From: Purpureocillium takamizusanense
Lineage: Eukaryota > Ascomycota > Sordariomycetes > Hypocreales > Ophiocordycipitaceae
DNA: 64,000 nt
NCBI RefSeq assembly: GCF_022605165.1
Contig: NC_063072.1
Location: 2,852,001 to 2,916,000, forward strand
Reading direction: 5' to 3'
The notes beneath the pieces were generated by a model. The model was given only the letters and a program-made list of their open reading frames with translations, ran no database searches and was not told the DNA's origin. Of the stretch, positions 34,671-46,070 are shown piece by piece (the first letter of the stretch is position 1; each line of letters begins with the position of its first letter). A program made the position numbers and the translations under genes.

Positions 34671-35250
34671 ACTAGTCGTACTCTGGTTTTCTGTCGCCAG
34701 GGGCGCCGCAAGCGACACGACATATCGCCCGGGCTGGGAGCGCTCCCGTCACCGTGAGGTCCACTGACGGGGCGGTTACACACCGCGGTGAGGCGGCATC
34801 GGTTCTGGTGGACACTGGCGTCAGCCCGCCTCTGTCGCGCTGCGACTCTTTCCGGTGCAGGAAGTAATTTATGTGCTACTGTAGTGCGTCGTACGTAGTA
34901 GTAGCACAAAGACGCGGGCTATGTCCCTTCCTTTGTGCTACAGCATGCACTGTATTTACGACGACCAGTAGCTATTCTCGCTGGGCGCACAGGCGGGGCG
35001 GTTTTCAACTTCAAGATGCATGCCGTGTCTTTGCGTGTCTGGTTTCGGAGTGGGACGGGGTTACGAATAGTGGCTCGGGTGGTCGTCGCCCTCAGTGGTG
35101 TGTTGGGAGGATCCCGATCGCCAGCGGAAGAGGCAACTGGACGGGCATAGAAGCTCGTGATGTGTGCATGCGGCTATCGATGGAGTGCAGCAGCGACTCG
35201 CAAGCCTGTTCTCAACGACCAGCTGTAGGCAAGGCAGGCTGGCCCTGGAG

Positions 35251-35270
35251 CCCCCCCCCCCCCCGGGGGG
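35251..35270 (+). repeat. C14-G6 homopolymer junction
   Basis: A run of 14 C directly followed by 6 G. It can fold back on itself and is a likely site of sequencing length error. Confidence 0.85.
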
Positions 35271-36730
35271 CGGGTGTTCACGAGGACAGGCAAGGAGCAG
35301 AGGCACCAGCACAGCGGCTGTGGGCCAGCGTTCCAGTTGCCAGTAGCCTACTACCGTAGTACTACCTAAGTACTGATGTGCGAAGTATTACTAACCTTAG
35401 TACGGAGCACGCACGCCGGGGGTACATACCTCCGTAGGAAGGCCGGATGGGCGCAAGATCTGGCACCCGAGGCATCGTCTGTGGGACAGGCCGGGATGGG
35501 TCACGCAGCTTCAATGGCCGGTTCCTTGCTAGACACCTTCTTACGGGAGGTTGACGTATGGTGGTGATAGCCGACCGCTGCCATGGGGGTCAAATGACGC
35601 GACAATTCGGCGCGTTGCCCGGCTTGGGCAGGACGGCGGCACCTTGGCTGCTGGCTGCACGCTGCGCCTGCGAGCGAGCCCTCGGCCTGGTCGGAGCACG
35701 GGGGCGACGTTACGCTTCCCGTCGTCCGAGCCAGGTCGTCGGCACGGCACCCGGAGAGAGCGGCCGCCACTGGCTGAGGGGCGGCATCCATGGACCAGGT
35801 CCTGTCGGGCGGCGGGCGGCAGGCATGATATGACAGCATGAGCATGACGGCAGCGTCGCTCATCAGCAGACTCAGTATTCAGCAGCGGCTGTCGGTGGCC
35901 CGGCTGTCTGACGGCACTGCTTTTACTACCCGACTCGAAAATACGCGGACGACGATGGCCCTGCTATCCTCCGTTCATCTGGCATGTGTTGTGTGTCCCT
36001 GCATCCCTCCACCCTCCCTGGTCTGGTCGGCGCGATTGCGGTAGTATTATTGGCTGCACCATCCGGAACCCCCTTTCGCGGTGGCAGAGATAAGGCACCA
36101 CATGCACTTCGTAAGTGCTCAGCACGGGTCGCAGCAGCAGCAGAACAGACAGAGGCTGCTTGCCTTCCTCGGTGGGCCCGATCCCGACGGGCGGAAACAC
36201 GGAGCCTGGTCAAGGTGGTGTTGGGGGGGCGCGCGCCCCAGTGGTTCTGACGGGTGCGGCTACGGTAAATGGTGATGTAACTTCCGCCGAGAGCTCGCTG
36301 TGACGGGGGTCCCACGGGGGGGGTCTCACGGGGACCAGGGGGAGGGGGGCGTTGTTCCCGGGGGCCCCCTTTCACTGGGCGCCCGTCCGCCCAGGTGAGG
36401 GAGACAGTGGAGGCCCGGGGCCCACGTTGCCGCCGAGGCCCAGCGCTGAGGTGCAGCGCCAGGATCGGCCGGACCTCTTGGGGGGCAGCTAATTTTTTTT
36501 TTCGGCCGCGAGGTGGACGCGCGCACCTTGCGCTCCCGGGTCCCCCAAGAGGAAAAGGTACCTCGTGCTGCCTTGCTCGGACAACCAAGACACCGGCTGT
36601 TGCTGCTCTTGCGCCTTTTTCAAATCTCCGCCGGCCCGTGCTGTGACACCTTCTCTTCTTTTCTTCCTCTCGTCTCCTCCCTACACCTCCAGCCTCTCGC
36701 TGCCCTCCAATCCCCCCCAACCCTGACACA

Positions 36731-38371
36731 ATGGCCACCGTCTCGCGCCTCAGCAACTCTGCCCTGCGGGCCTCCCTCAAGGCCCCGGCCTTCAATGGCC
36801 GGACAGCCGCCTTCAATGCCGTGCGCTGCTACTCGGCCAAGACCCAGGTAGGACAGACATTTGTCGCGAGGCATCCAAACGCACAGTACCGATGAATCCC
36901 ATGCTGAGCCCTCCGCCCTATCCGCAGACCCTCAAGGAGCGCTTTGCCGAGATCCTCCCCGAGAAGGTTGAGCAGATCAAGGCTCTCCGCAAGTACGTGT
37001 TGTCTCTACCTTGTGCCCGGGCGAATCGAGCCTGGAGCCCACGACCGCTACACAAAGCTGACAGTCCTTCCCTAGGGAGCACGGCTCCAAGGTCGTTGAC
37101 AAGGTGACGCTTGACCAGGTCTATGGCGGCGCCCGTGGCATCAAGTGCCTTGTTTGGGAGGGCTCCGTCCTGGACGCCGAGGAGGGCATCCGCTTTCGCG
37201 GCAAGACGATCCCCGAGTGCCAGGAGCTTCTCCCCAAGGCCCCTGGCGGCAAGGAGCCTCTTCCTGAGGGTCTCTTCTGGCTGCTTCTCACCGGCGAGGT
37301 CCCGACCGAGGCGCAGGTTCGCGCTCTGTCTGCCGAGTGGGCCGCCCGTTCCGACCTCCCCAAGTTCGTTGAGGAGCTGATCGACCACTGCCCGACCGAC
37401 CTGCACCCCATGGCGCAGTTCTCCCTGGCCGTCACAGCTCTGGAGCAGACGTCGTCGTTCGCCAAGGCGTACGCCAAGGGCATCAACAAGAAGGAGTACT
37501 GGAGCTACACCTTTGAGGACTCGATGGACCTCATCGCCAAGCTGCCCAACATTGCCTCGCGCATCTACCAGAACGTCTTCAAGGGCGGCAAGGTGGCACC
37601 CATCCAGAAGGACAAGGACTACTCGTTCAACTTTGCCAACCAGCTCGGCTTCGGCGAGAACAAGGACTTTGTTGAGCTGCTCCGTCTGTACCTGACCATC
37701 CACACTGACCACGAGGGCGGCAACGTCAGCGCCCACACGACCCACCTGGTCGGCAGCGCACTCAGCTCTCCCTTCCTGTCCCTGGCGGCTGGCCTGAACG
37801 GCCTCGCCGGTCCCCTGCACGGCCTGGCCAACCAGGAGGTGCTCAACTGGCTCACCGAGATGAAGAAGGTGGTGGGCGAGGATCTGAGCGACAAGAACAT
37901 CACCGATTACCTGTGGTCGACGCTCAACAGCGGCCGTGTCGTGCCCGGCTACGGTCACGCCGTCCTCCGCAAGACCGACCCGCGCTACATGGCTCAGCGC
38001 GAGTTTGCCCTCGGTATGTGAAATTGGAGTCGGCGCGGGACTGGAAGAAATTCTTTGCTAACAGCCGCACAGCCAAGATGCCCGAGGACCCCATGTTCAA
38101 GCTCGTCAGCCAGGTCTACAAGATCGCCCCCGGTGTCCTGACTGAGCACGGCAAGACCAAGAACCCCTTCCCCAACGTCGACGCGCACTCGGGTGTCCTG
38201 CTGCAGCACTACGGCCTGACCGAGGCCAACTACTACACGGTCCTGTTTGGTGTGTCGCGCGCCATTGGTGTCCTGCCCCAGCTGATTCTGGACCGCGCCT
38301 TCGGCTCGCCCATTGAGCGGCCCAAGTCGTTCTCTACCGACAAGTGGGCCGAGCTCGTCAGCAAGCTGTAA
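36731..38371 (+). CDS. cit1: Mitochondrial citrate synthase
   Basis: Four exons, 36731..36847, 36928..36992, 37076..38013 and 38073..38371, encode 472 residues, the usual length for the mitochondrial fungal enzyme. It condenses oxaloacetate and acetyl-CoA to citrate, the first step of the TCA cycle. The N-terminus ([20 protein letters not shown], then CYSAKTQ) is Arg/Ser-rich without acids, a matrix-targeting presequence. Catalytic landmarks: [20 protein letters not shown] (first His), [14 protein letters not shown] (second His and substrate Arg) and [14 protein letters not shown] (catalytic Asp). Introns are 80, 83 and 59 nt with GTAGGA, GTACGT and GTATGT donors. GC3-biased codons suggest high expression. 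The Yhm2-type citrate carrier is the next gene on the same strand. Confidence 0.97.
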
Positions 38372-40407
38372 GCGATGCCGCAACGACGGACTGGAGCGAG
38401 GGATATGAAGGCAAGACCGAACTACTACACAAAACTACGACATGCAATGGGAAAAGCTGGACTGCTGGCGTGTACTCGCATTGACGGGCTGGGCGGCGCA
38501 CAGCACGGTGTACGCTGGGAGAGGACTGCTTGGGAATAGACAGCTGGTGGGCGACTGAGCGGATACCACAACCCACTGGCGCTTTGACTTGTACAGTATA
38601 CTTGGACCTGTTTCTCGCCTTAGAGTTAATGGGATTGAAATTCCTTTTGGAAGTTGTCTTGGCCTGATTTGGGCGGTCGCTGTCGTTGGCAATGAATGTA
38701 CTCAAGCGCTGACGCGGTTGACGATAAATTTTTTGGAGGGTGCGATGACGTCGTGATTGGATGCCGGCGCGACCTTGGCGAGGCCGAAGCCGGCGCTGCA
38801 GGACCCTTGCTGCAGATCCTGCAGCCCGGACACTTGTCGTCGCTGCTGCAGGCCGGCCGCGGCTGATGAAGCGTTGAGCTCAGGCACGACTCGGGATTGA
38901 ATTGCATGCATGCTTCCTGACCCCTACGAAGTACCGCAAGCGAAGCGTTGCTTCCGTGCGACATTGGCTTTACTGCAACGCTGCAGTGGGCAAGTACCTA
39001 CGACACGTTGTTTGCGCAATTGGCGTTGGGAGAGTCGTCATCCGTGTCAGCACCGATCCCTGCGCGGAGGCAATGATACAGGGGCAGACGCGCGTGCCTA
39101 GGACGGGGGTTTGGGGGGGGTTTGGGGGTTGCCCGGATGGCTTGGATGAGACCTGTCTACTACTTGGTACGAAGTAGTGATAGAGTGCTATCTACGGAGT
39201 ATCTTGCTATACGATGAAGCAGTCGTAACGCGGCGCTGTGTGAGTGCTGAACAGGACGGACAGCTAGAAGATACCCGACAAGACCTGGGGCGTGACAGGC
39301 GGCATTGGCGCGACTCGTTTTGGCGGGCACGTCGCCGGGCATGACGAGGGGGAAACAAAGAAGCAACAGCTGTTGTGCTCGTGGTGACGCTCTCCCAGAG
39401 GAGAGACCTGGCATGGTAGTGGATGGATGGATGGATGGATTGACGGGCTCAACAATCGCGCGTGTTGAGAGCCCCAATTGGCTTTTTGGCGCGGGCCCCA
39501 GGGTCCAGCCAGCCGATCCGAAACAGAGCAGCAGCTCCAAACCTGGAAGGTAGTTATGTGAACGTACCTGAACGGTGGCGCTGCGTGCGGTCCCCACTCA
39601 ACGATAAAAATGGAGGGATGGAAGCCAGGCCCTCAACTCCCGGGCGGGCCATTGGAACAGGCGGTGGAAGGAGCAGCAAACAAACAGGTTCTTCTTATCT
39701 CTCCCAGCGAGCTCCCGTCCCTGTGTTGGTTTCCAGGGACGGGGTGGCGTGCTGTGCTGCACTGCGTCGCGCTGGCCTGGCGCCTCTAGGTAAGTACACC
39801 CACTGTAGCTGGAGACGCGAGTCCGGGCAGCCCTACCGCGCCGTCGATGCCCGTAGCTGGGAGACTGATGGCATGGATGCCGGTGATGGATGCCCTGCAG
39901 GCGTTGGTAAGTCCCTGTATCCGCTGAGAGAGCGCAGTAACACAGACACCAATGGACCATTTCAGGATGGAAATTTGGCTCGCAGCAGCCAACAGAGACG
40001 GCGGCGCAGCGGCCCTTTTATTCGCGTGCTTCTCTGTTATCCTATAACCGCCCGCGATTCCCTAACTACGCGAATCCTACGGCCTTGACCTACGCCAATC
40101 CTATCTATTACACGTAGTCCGTGGCATTATGATTCCATTCCTATAGTGACTCCGAGTAAAATGGTCCTTTTCCCGAGCACTACCCGCCTCCCTCAGTGGC
40201 CCACAATGGATCTTTCTACCCTGGCCGCTTCCTGGGGGGGAGGAGCCAATCTAGGAAACCGCTGATAAGCCTGGACAGTTTGCGCTACATAAACGCGTAC
40301 CGTAATAACCGGGGCCGTCCAAGTAACCCGGCACGGCATCCTGCTAGCAGACGCCGACACGTGCAAAACGACGGAGCCCTGGAGGCCCCTCGTCAGGCAC
40401 GGGGCGG

Positions 40408-40435
40408 CCACCACCACCACCACCACCACCACCAC
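40408..40435 (+). repeat. (CCA)9 microsatellite
   Basis: Nine CCA triplets plus one C in the upstream region of the mitochondrial carrier gene. Confidence 0.95.
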
Positions 40436-40800
40436 GGCACAGGGGCCTCCAGCTCTGGTACAGTTCCATGGTGTCTCCGCTGCCACTAGCAGTCGTTCCA
40501 GCGCCTCCAGCGCTCCAACACTCCGACACCCCAGCGCTCGCCGGTACCTAGTGCAGTCGCCTCCAGCAGCTCCCCCGAAGCAGCGCCCCGAACAGGTGCC
40601 CGTCGTCCTCCGGGCAATCACGGACAGGCTCTCTCCATCGTCCGAACAGCCTCGGTCCTCGACCCCGTTCCCCCGGCCTCCCTCGATTCCTCGACCCTCT
40701 CCAAGGCCTCGGGCTGTTTTTGCACTCCAGCGCCGCAGCTGTATCGTGCAGTAGTTACACTCCTCCGCTCCGACCCCGTTCGGTAACCGCAGCATACAGC

Positions 40801-40837
40801 CGCATCTCGCATCCCGCATCTCGCATCCCGCGTCCGC
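40801..40837 (+). repeat. CGCATCTCGCATCC short tandem repeat
   Basis: Alternating CGCATCT/CGCATCC heptamers, about five copies with the last degenerate (CGCGTCC), about 220 bp upstream of the carrier ATG. Confidence 0.8.
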
Positions 40838-41057
40838 AAGTCGCCGTAGCTCTCCAGGGTTCCCCCCCAATCCCGCCCCCCAACTTTCCTGACTCAGCCA
40901 CCGAAGGCTACTTTCAGCTGCTCGCTCCGTCGTTCAAGCTCCGTCTCACCTTACAACACCATCATCACCACCACTGTCCCCGATCTCCCCCCTCTTTTGC
41001 GAAGAAGCACCCTCTTCCCTTGGTCAGGGCCCCCCTCCGTCGAAACAATCCAGAGCC

Positions 41058-42231
41058 ATGGTCGCAGCCGCCACCCTCCCCGCCCCCGTCGGGGAGCCTC
41101 AGAAGCTTGAGAAGAAGCCCATCAAGTTCTCAAACTTGCTCCTGGGCGCCGGTCTCAACATGTTTGAGGTCACCACCCTCGGCCAACCCCTCGAGGTTAC
41201 CAAGACCACCATGGCCGCCCACCGCGGCGATGGCTTCGGCGCTGCCATGGGCCGCATCTGGTCTCGCGGAGGTGTTCTTGGCTGTGAGTTTCCCTGGCCC
41301 CCCTTCCCTGCGCCCGCCGCTTTCTCGTCTGCGGCGCGCACGCCGCGCGCCCCTCGTCGCGTGTCACAAGCTGACGTGGGTTTGCCCGCCCGCCCGCTAC
41401 AGTCTACCAGGGCCTCATTCCTTGGGCCTGGATCGAAGCCTCGACCAAGGGCGCTGTCCTCCTGTTCGTCGCTTCCGAGGCCGAGTACTACGCCCGAGCG
41501 GCCGGCGCGTCGGAGTTTGGCGGTGGCATCCTCGGCGGCATCACGGGCGGTGTCGCCCAGGCCTACGCCACCATGGGCTTCTGCACCTGCATGAAGACGG
41601 TTGAGATCACCAAGCACAAGATGGCCGCTGCGGGTGTTAAGCCCCAGTCCACCTTCCAAACCTTCATGGACATCTACCGCAAGGAGGGCATCCGCGGCAT
41701 CAACAAGGGTGTCAATGCCGTCGCCATCCGTCAGATGACCAACTGGGGTTCCCGCTTCGGTCTCAGCCGTCTTGCCGAGGGCGGCATCCGCTCCGCCACC
41801 GGCAAGAAGGACAACGAGAAGCTCTCGGCCGGCGAGAAGATCCTCGCCTCGGGCATCGGTGGTGGCCTCAGCGCCTGGAACCAGCCCATCGAGGTCATCC
41901 GTGTCGAGATGCAGAGCAAGAAGGAGGACCCCAACCGACCCAAGAAGATGACAGTCGGCAACACCTTCAGGTATATCTACGCCAACAATGGCATCAAGGG
42001 CCTCTACCGCGGCATCGCGCCGCGCATTGGTCTCGGTGTCTGGCAGACGATTTGCATGGTCGCCTTCGGTGACATGTGAGACTCCCCCCTCTAGCTCCCC
42101 CCACTACTTCTCCACACGACACGTACATCAAGTCGTACTATCTATAATCGTACACGAATGCTGACTCTCTCGACAGGGCAAAGACTTATGTTGAGAAGCT
42201 GACCGGCGACTCGGTCACGGCTAAGCATTAA
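41058..42231 (+). CDS. YHM2: Mitochondrial carrier, Yhm2-type citrate/2-oxoglutarate exchanger
   Basis: Three exons, 41058..41283, 41403..42075 and 42177..42231, give 317 residues (yeast Yhm2 is about 314). The protein has the three-fold mitochondrial carrier layout, with loosely conserved signatures around [36 protein letters not shown] and [19 protein letters not shown]. The last two show the divergent forms typical of Yhm2 rather than the PX[DE]XX[KR] of most carriers. [13 protein letters not shown] and [20 protein letters not shown] also match this family. Yhm2 exchanges mitochondrial citrate for cytosolic 2-oxoglutarate and supplies cytosolic citrate/NADPH; it was first described as associated with mitochondrial DNA maintenance. 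The start at 41058 has a good context (GCCATGG). It follows citrate synthase on the same strand, a metabolically coherent pair. Confidence 0.94.
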
Positions 42232-42889
42232 GCGGCGTTCTGGAATGGGCACACTTTGAAACACACAAGGCGGGGGCATGGTATTTTTTTCTAAGGCTGA
42301 CGCGGACGCCGCGGGGCCTTGCTGGGTCTCCTTGTTCCTGACTTTCTTTTTCTTGTCGTATTATGGCCCAGGCAAGTGTGCCTCTTGAGTGAGTGTGCGT
42401 GTGTGTCCAGCGATGACGGTTGTCTAAGCGAGCGAGGGAGCAGGAACTACTCTCCCCACCCCCGCCGTGGCCGAGTATCTTCTTGCGAGTACAAATCTAT
42501 ATGCGGGCTGGACGGGCGCGTTTATGTGCGCGAGGCGCGTGCTCGCTGTGCGCGGATGGCAACTATGTGGTCTGTTTTGATTCCCTTCCTGGGTTCCATG
42601 ACACTTGTTATAGACACGCTACGAGAATAGGGGTGCTAGAGGGCCCCTATAAAACGAAATAGACGGTATTTAATACCACGTCCGTCTGACTTTCTCATAG
42701 GAGTGATATATAAGGGGTTAGGAAAGCGGTAAAGTCTAAACATATCAGGAAGGTAAAATAATAGACGAAAAGGGTCTATATAAAAGATTTCATTATTTTA
42801 GTTAACCTGCTTACTATTCTGAAATCGCTCGCTATGCTTTGCGTATATAAAAAAGGCAAATCCCGGCTTAGCTGCTACCCGCAGCACGT
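42232..42889. other. 3' flank of carrier gene, then AT-rich block
   Basis: From about 42640 to 42880 base composition drops sharply to A/T-rich with many TA dinucleotides (GATATATAA, TATATAAAAGATTTC, TATATAAAAAAGG), unlike any other spacer up to here. No ORF. This is the left border of the WD40 gene. Confidence 0.6.
42640..42880. other. AT-rich, TA-rich block (RIP-like)
   Basis: A composition switch to T/A with frequent TpA, the pattern left by repeat-induced point mutation (CpA to TpA) on ancient repeats in Pezizomycotina. No transposon protein or terminal repeat is recognisable, so the element of origin is unknown. Confidence 0.5.
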
Positions 42890-45800
42890 CTAACAGGCCC
42901 CGTCATCGTCGTCGAGGCTCGCAGGCATCTCCTTATATGAAAAGCCCCAGTCCTCCTCGGGATCGAAGTCGGCCCCGTCCCGCTGGAGCTCGCACCTAAG
43001 GGCCTCGTCTAACTCGACGGCCTCAAAGTCCTGCACTAGGTTCGCCGCGTGCTGCTCCAAGCGGCTAGCCTCGACATCGCCGACGCCCTCTTCCGTCGGG
43101 TCGGGGTAGTGGTCCGGCCAGGTGAGGATCTTCTTGAGCCGCATCAGCGAGCGCCGGCGGGGGCCGCGGCTCCTATCCAGGGTATCGCGCTGGTGACGCT
43201 CGAATTCGGTCAAGAGGGGGCCGAGCGGGTCGTCGTCGGCGTGGGCGTCGCGGCGGAAGAGGTTCGTGGTTGCGTAGGCGGGGCCCTGGACGGCGCCGAT
43301 GACCGGGTTGCCCGTTAGGACGAGCTGGCCGGAGGCTATGTACGTCTGGTGGGCGTACGCGGCTATCGACCGGCCCGTCGTCGTGACGTCCAGCTGCGTC
43401 TGGTCCGGGCTTTCGTCCAGAGCGGTGGGCTCGGGAGGTGGGGGCTCTGCGTGCGGGAGGAAGGGCTTCGGTCGTCTGATCTTGCGATCTGTCCCTGGAA
43501 GCGTCATAAAGTGCGTTTCATGTTCGTCTCGCTCATCGACCGAGAATAGGAACACGCGTCCCGACGCATCGCCAACGGCTAGCTGCGTCTGGCCTGGCGA
43601 AAATGCGCCGCACGATATAGGTGCCGGGGCATCCAAAAGGTTCCGAACAAACGGCTTGCGTCTGTTGCGGACGTTCCAAACCTTGACGGCTCCGTCGCTG
43701 GACCCCGTATAGAATCTATCCGCTGACGCACCCCACGCCGTAAACTTCACGCCGGTATCCTCCCTTTCCCGGTCATGCGTGAAAAAGTCCTCCAGCGGCT
43801 CAGCATGCTTAAGCGTGTGGATTGGACGGTCCCCCTGTGCTGTGTCCCAGACATAGACTTTTCCGTCCGTGCATGCGGCTGTCACGTAGGCGTGGAGGAG
43901 CGAGTTGGGCATGAAGGTAAGCTCGTTGATGTCTATCGCGGGGCAGTCCAGCTTCTGAAACTCCGTGTACGCCAAGTCGTCCTCTCCTCGGTCGCGGTCG
44001 CGCTGGAAGAGGTGTATCTGGGTCCGGACATGCTGCTCGACAAGCAGCCCAGAGGGTGACGTTGCGACGACAAATCGAGGAAGCTGGGGGTGCCACGTAA
44101 CCTCAAAGACGTTGGCCGTCGTGGCTGTCATGACTGTGACTCGGCAACCCTTGGCCGCATCCCACATCATGATTTCTCCTGAGTTCCGCTTGTCCTCGGG
44201 GATGTCGTGGTCGTCGTTTGTGAGACTACGGGGCGAGTAGCCGACGACCAAGAGATGTGTGGTTCCTGGCGCCCGTCCCCATTGCATGGTAGCAGGAAAG
44301 TACGCCCACTTGTCGGAGCCGTCTGCGTCCGTCCTGGTGCAAGAGACGGCTTGATACGGGCTCCTAGCCACATCATCTGGATTGACCGTGTATATTCGGA
44401 CGGCTCTCGTCGGGACGTCAGCTGCGGAGGCAACACGGCCTGAGCCATCCTTTGCTGCTGCGACGAAGTTGACATTACCATCGTGCCTCCAGGTCGCAAT
44501 GGACTGCATGCCTTCGCCAGTCTTGGCGACCTGCCACACCTTTACCGTTCGGTCGAAACTCGACGTAAAGGCGCGTCCGTGGACTTGGTCGTAGTCGGAG
44601 GAGACGACGGAAGAATAGAGCCAGGGGTCTTGACTTTGTCGCATAGCTTCGGTCGAGTTGTCACCCTTTTCGACGAGCGGTCGCGGAATCCGATGATCCG
44701 CAAAGGCACGAAGAGTGCCCTGCGATGTCGAGCAGAGCACGAGGTTGCCAGGCTTATTGTACTGCTGATTGTGTGTATCAGAATGCGCCGTGGTGCCACA
44801 AATGATGTTGCCGTCGGGCACCCACGACATGGTCGAGATATCGCCGGCGCAGTTGGTGAACTCGGCAACCAGCGTCATGCCATCCTCGTGTGCTCGCTTG
44901 AACTCGTTCTGGAAGTTTTCGTAGCGCCGCATACGCCCGAAACGGGCATTGCCCTCCATCTCACGTGCAAGCAGCAGTGACGAGACACGACTAGCACGAC
45001 GATCTGTTCGGTGCCGCTCGTTGGCACAATCCAACGACAGCACTTGCTGATTGTTTGAGACCCTAGCCGTGCCGGCCATCAGGTCGGAGCAAAAGTTCCT
45101 GACATCTTCTGCTGTGCGGCCCCTGACCTTGCTGCCAACGATCGATGCGACGTGGATATTGTGTTCATACACTAGAGACTTGAGCGACTCCGGCGTGCGC
45201 GGGACCGGAGCGGGGATATATCTCAGCAGATGGTCGAATATTTCTTCGATTTCTGCTTGACTGAAGTCGACGTGGTAAACTTGGGGGAGGCTGGCAACGG
45301 CTGGGGCCGGGATCCCAATACGAACTCCGCCGCTAACTAGAGCGCGATCACCAGCCGCGAGATACGGCCGCTTTTGTTGGCTGAACCAGCTGTTCGGTGC
45401 CAGCTGTTGGCATCCTTGCGTTTGCTGATCCCTTCTGCCAAGTCTTTGCGCGTACCGCACGCGAAAGCCTTTCCTCTGCTCGGCGGTACGAGCAACAGCC
45501 TGCGTAACGCGCACAAGAGGGGGTAAGGGCCGGGGCTCGACATCGAAAGGAGCCAGTAAAGGCGACTGGGGTTCAGGAAGGTAGCTTAGAGGAAGGGGAG
45601 TCGAAGGAGCCTGTTTTTGTATGCGAAATTCCTACAGTCAACAAAGTTAGCGACGAATATAGCAAAGGGGGGCTTTGCGGACATACGGGACGCGCAGCTA
45701 GCCCTTTGATAACCTCAACCGTCTGCGCGGCGGCTTCTGAACGATTAAACTCGCTCTTGATCCGGAAGACGGGGCTCCTAACAAGCGTCGCGACAGCCTG

Positions 45801-46070
45801 GCCCGAAACGTCAGCTTCTTGACCCCCCTCGATGGTCGCGTGCTTCGGCAGACGCACCTGAACCGCAATGTCGTCTACGCGGTAGACGCTCCGCGACAGG
45901 CCCTGCACAGCATGACTGACCAGCGGGACCACGAGGTCGTGCACGCGTGCCCGAATGCTCTCCCTGTCGCGGGCGTGATCCTCCACGCGTTGCCTCTTGA
46001 TGGGCGGTTCGTCGCCGGAGAGGTCGATGACGGCGGCCCTGGGAGCGGTAGCGGTAAGCGTGAGGCTCAT
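42890..46070 (-). CDS. WD40-repeat protein, possibly Raf1/DIM-8-like
   Basis: Two exons, 46070..45687 and 45631..42890, joined over a 54-nt phase-0 intron (GTATGT, TGTAG), give 1041 residues. The N-terminus (VIDLSGDEPPIKRQRVEDHA) carries a nuclear-localisation-like KRQR. Residues about 330-800 hold WD-type repeats: GDISTMSWVPDGNIICGTTA, GRAFTSSFDRTVKVWQV, GEIMMWDAAKG, VTAACTDGKVYVWDT, DRFYTGSSDGAVKVWNVRNR, TQLAVGDASGRVFLFSVD. The last about 150 residues are acidic. The NKPGNLVL...DHRIPRP segment resembles a group of fungal WD proteins annotated as Rik1-associated factor 1/DDB1-CUL4-associated factors (heterochromatin H3K9 methylation), but that assignment is from memory and weak. It could equally be an unassigned WD scaffold. 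AT-rich, RIP-like DNA lies on both sides, while the gene itself has normal GC. Confidence 0.8.

Larger units (their letters stand above)
33867..36730. other. Divergent spacer between seb1 and citrate synthase
   Basis: Open frames of up to 296 codons exist on - (35926..36816) but are compositionally random. Notable content: the CACGTGATGT palindrome at 34650..34670, a C14G6 homopolymer junction at 35251..35270, and TAC/GTA palindromes around 34880..34910 and 35345..35410. A C/T-rich stretch (36600..36725) is the likely citrate synthase promoter/leader. Confidence 0.5.
38372..41057. other. Spacer between citrate synthase and citrate carrier
   Basis: 2.7 kb with no supported gene; the longest frame (208 codons at 39462..40088) is compositionally random. 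It holds GGAT repeats (39420..39440), one TACGGAGTA (39193..39201), the (CCA)n tract and the CGCATC-type tandem repeat listed separately. A C/T-rich leader occurs just before 41058. Confidence 0.5.

Noticed and set aside
36918..37958. A 346-codon frame on - opposite citrate synthase
   Set aside because: An antisense shadow of strongly GC3-biased codons; Val/Leu/Gly-rich without motif.
39462..40088. A 208-codon frame on + between citrate synthase and the carrier
   Set aside because: Compositionally random and starts without ATG context; no similarity recognised.
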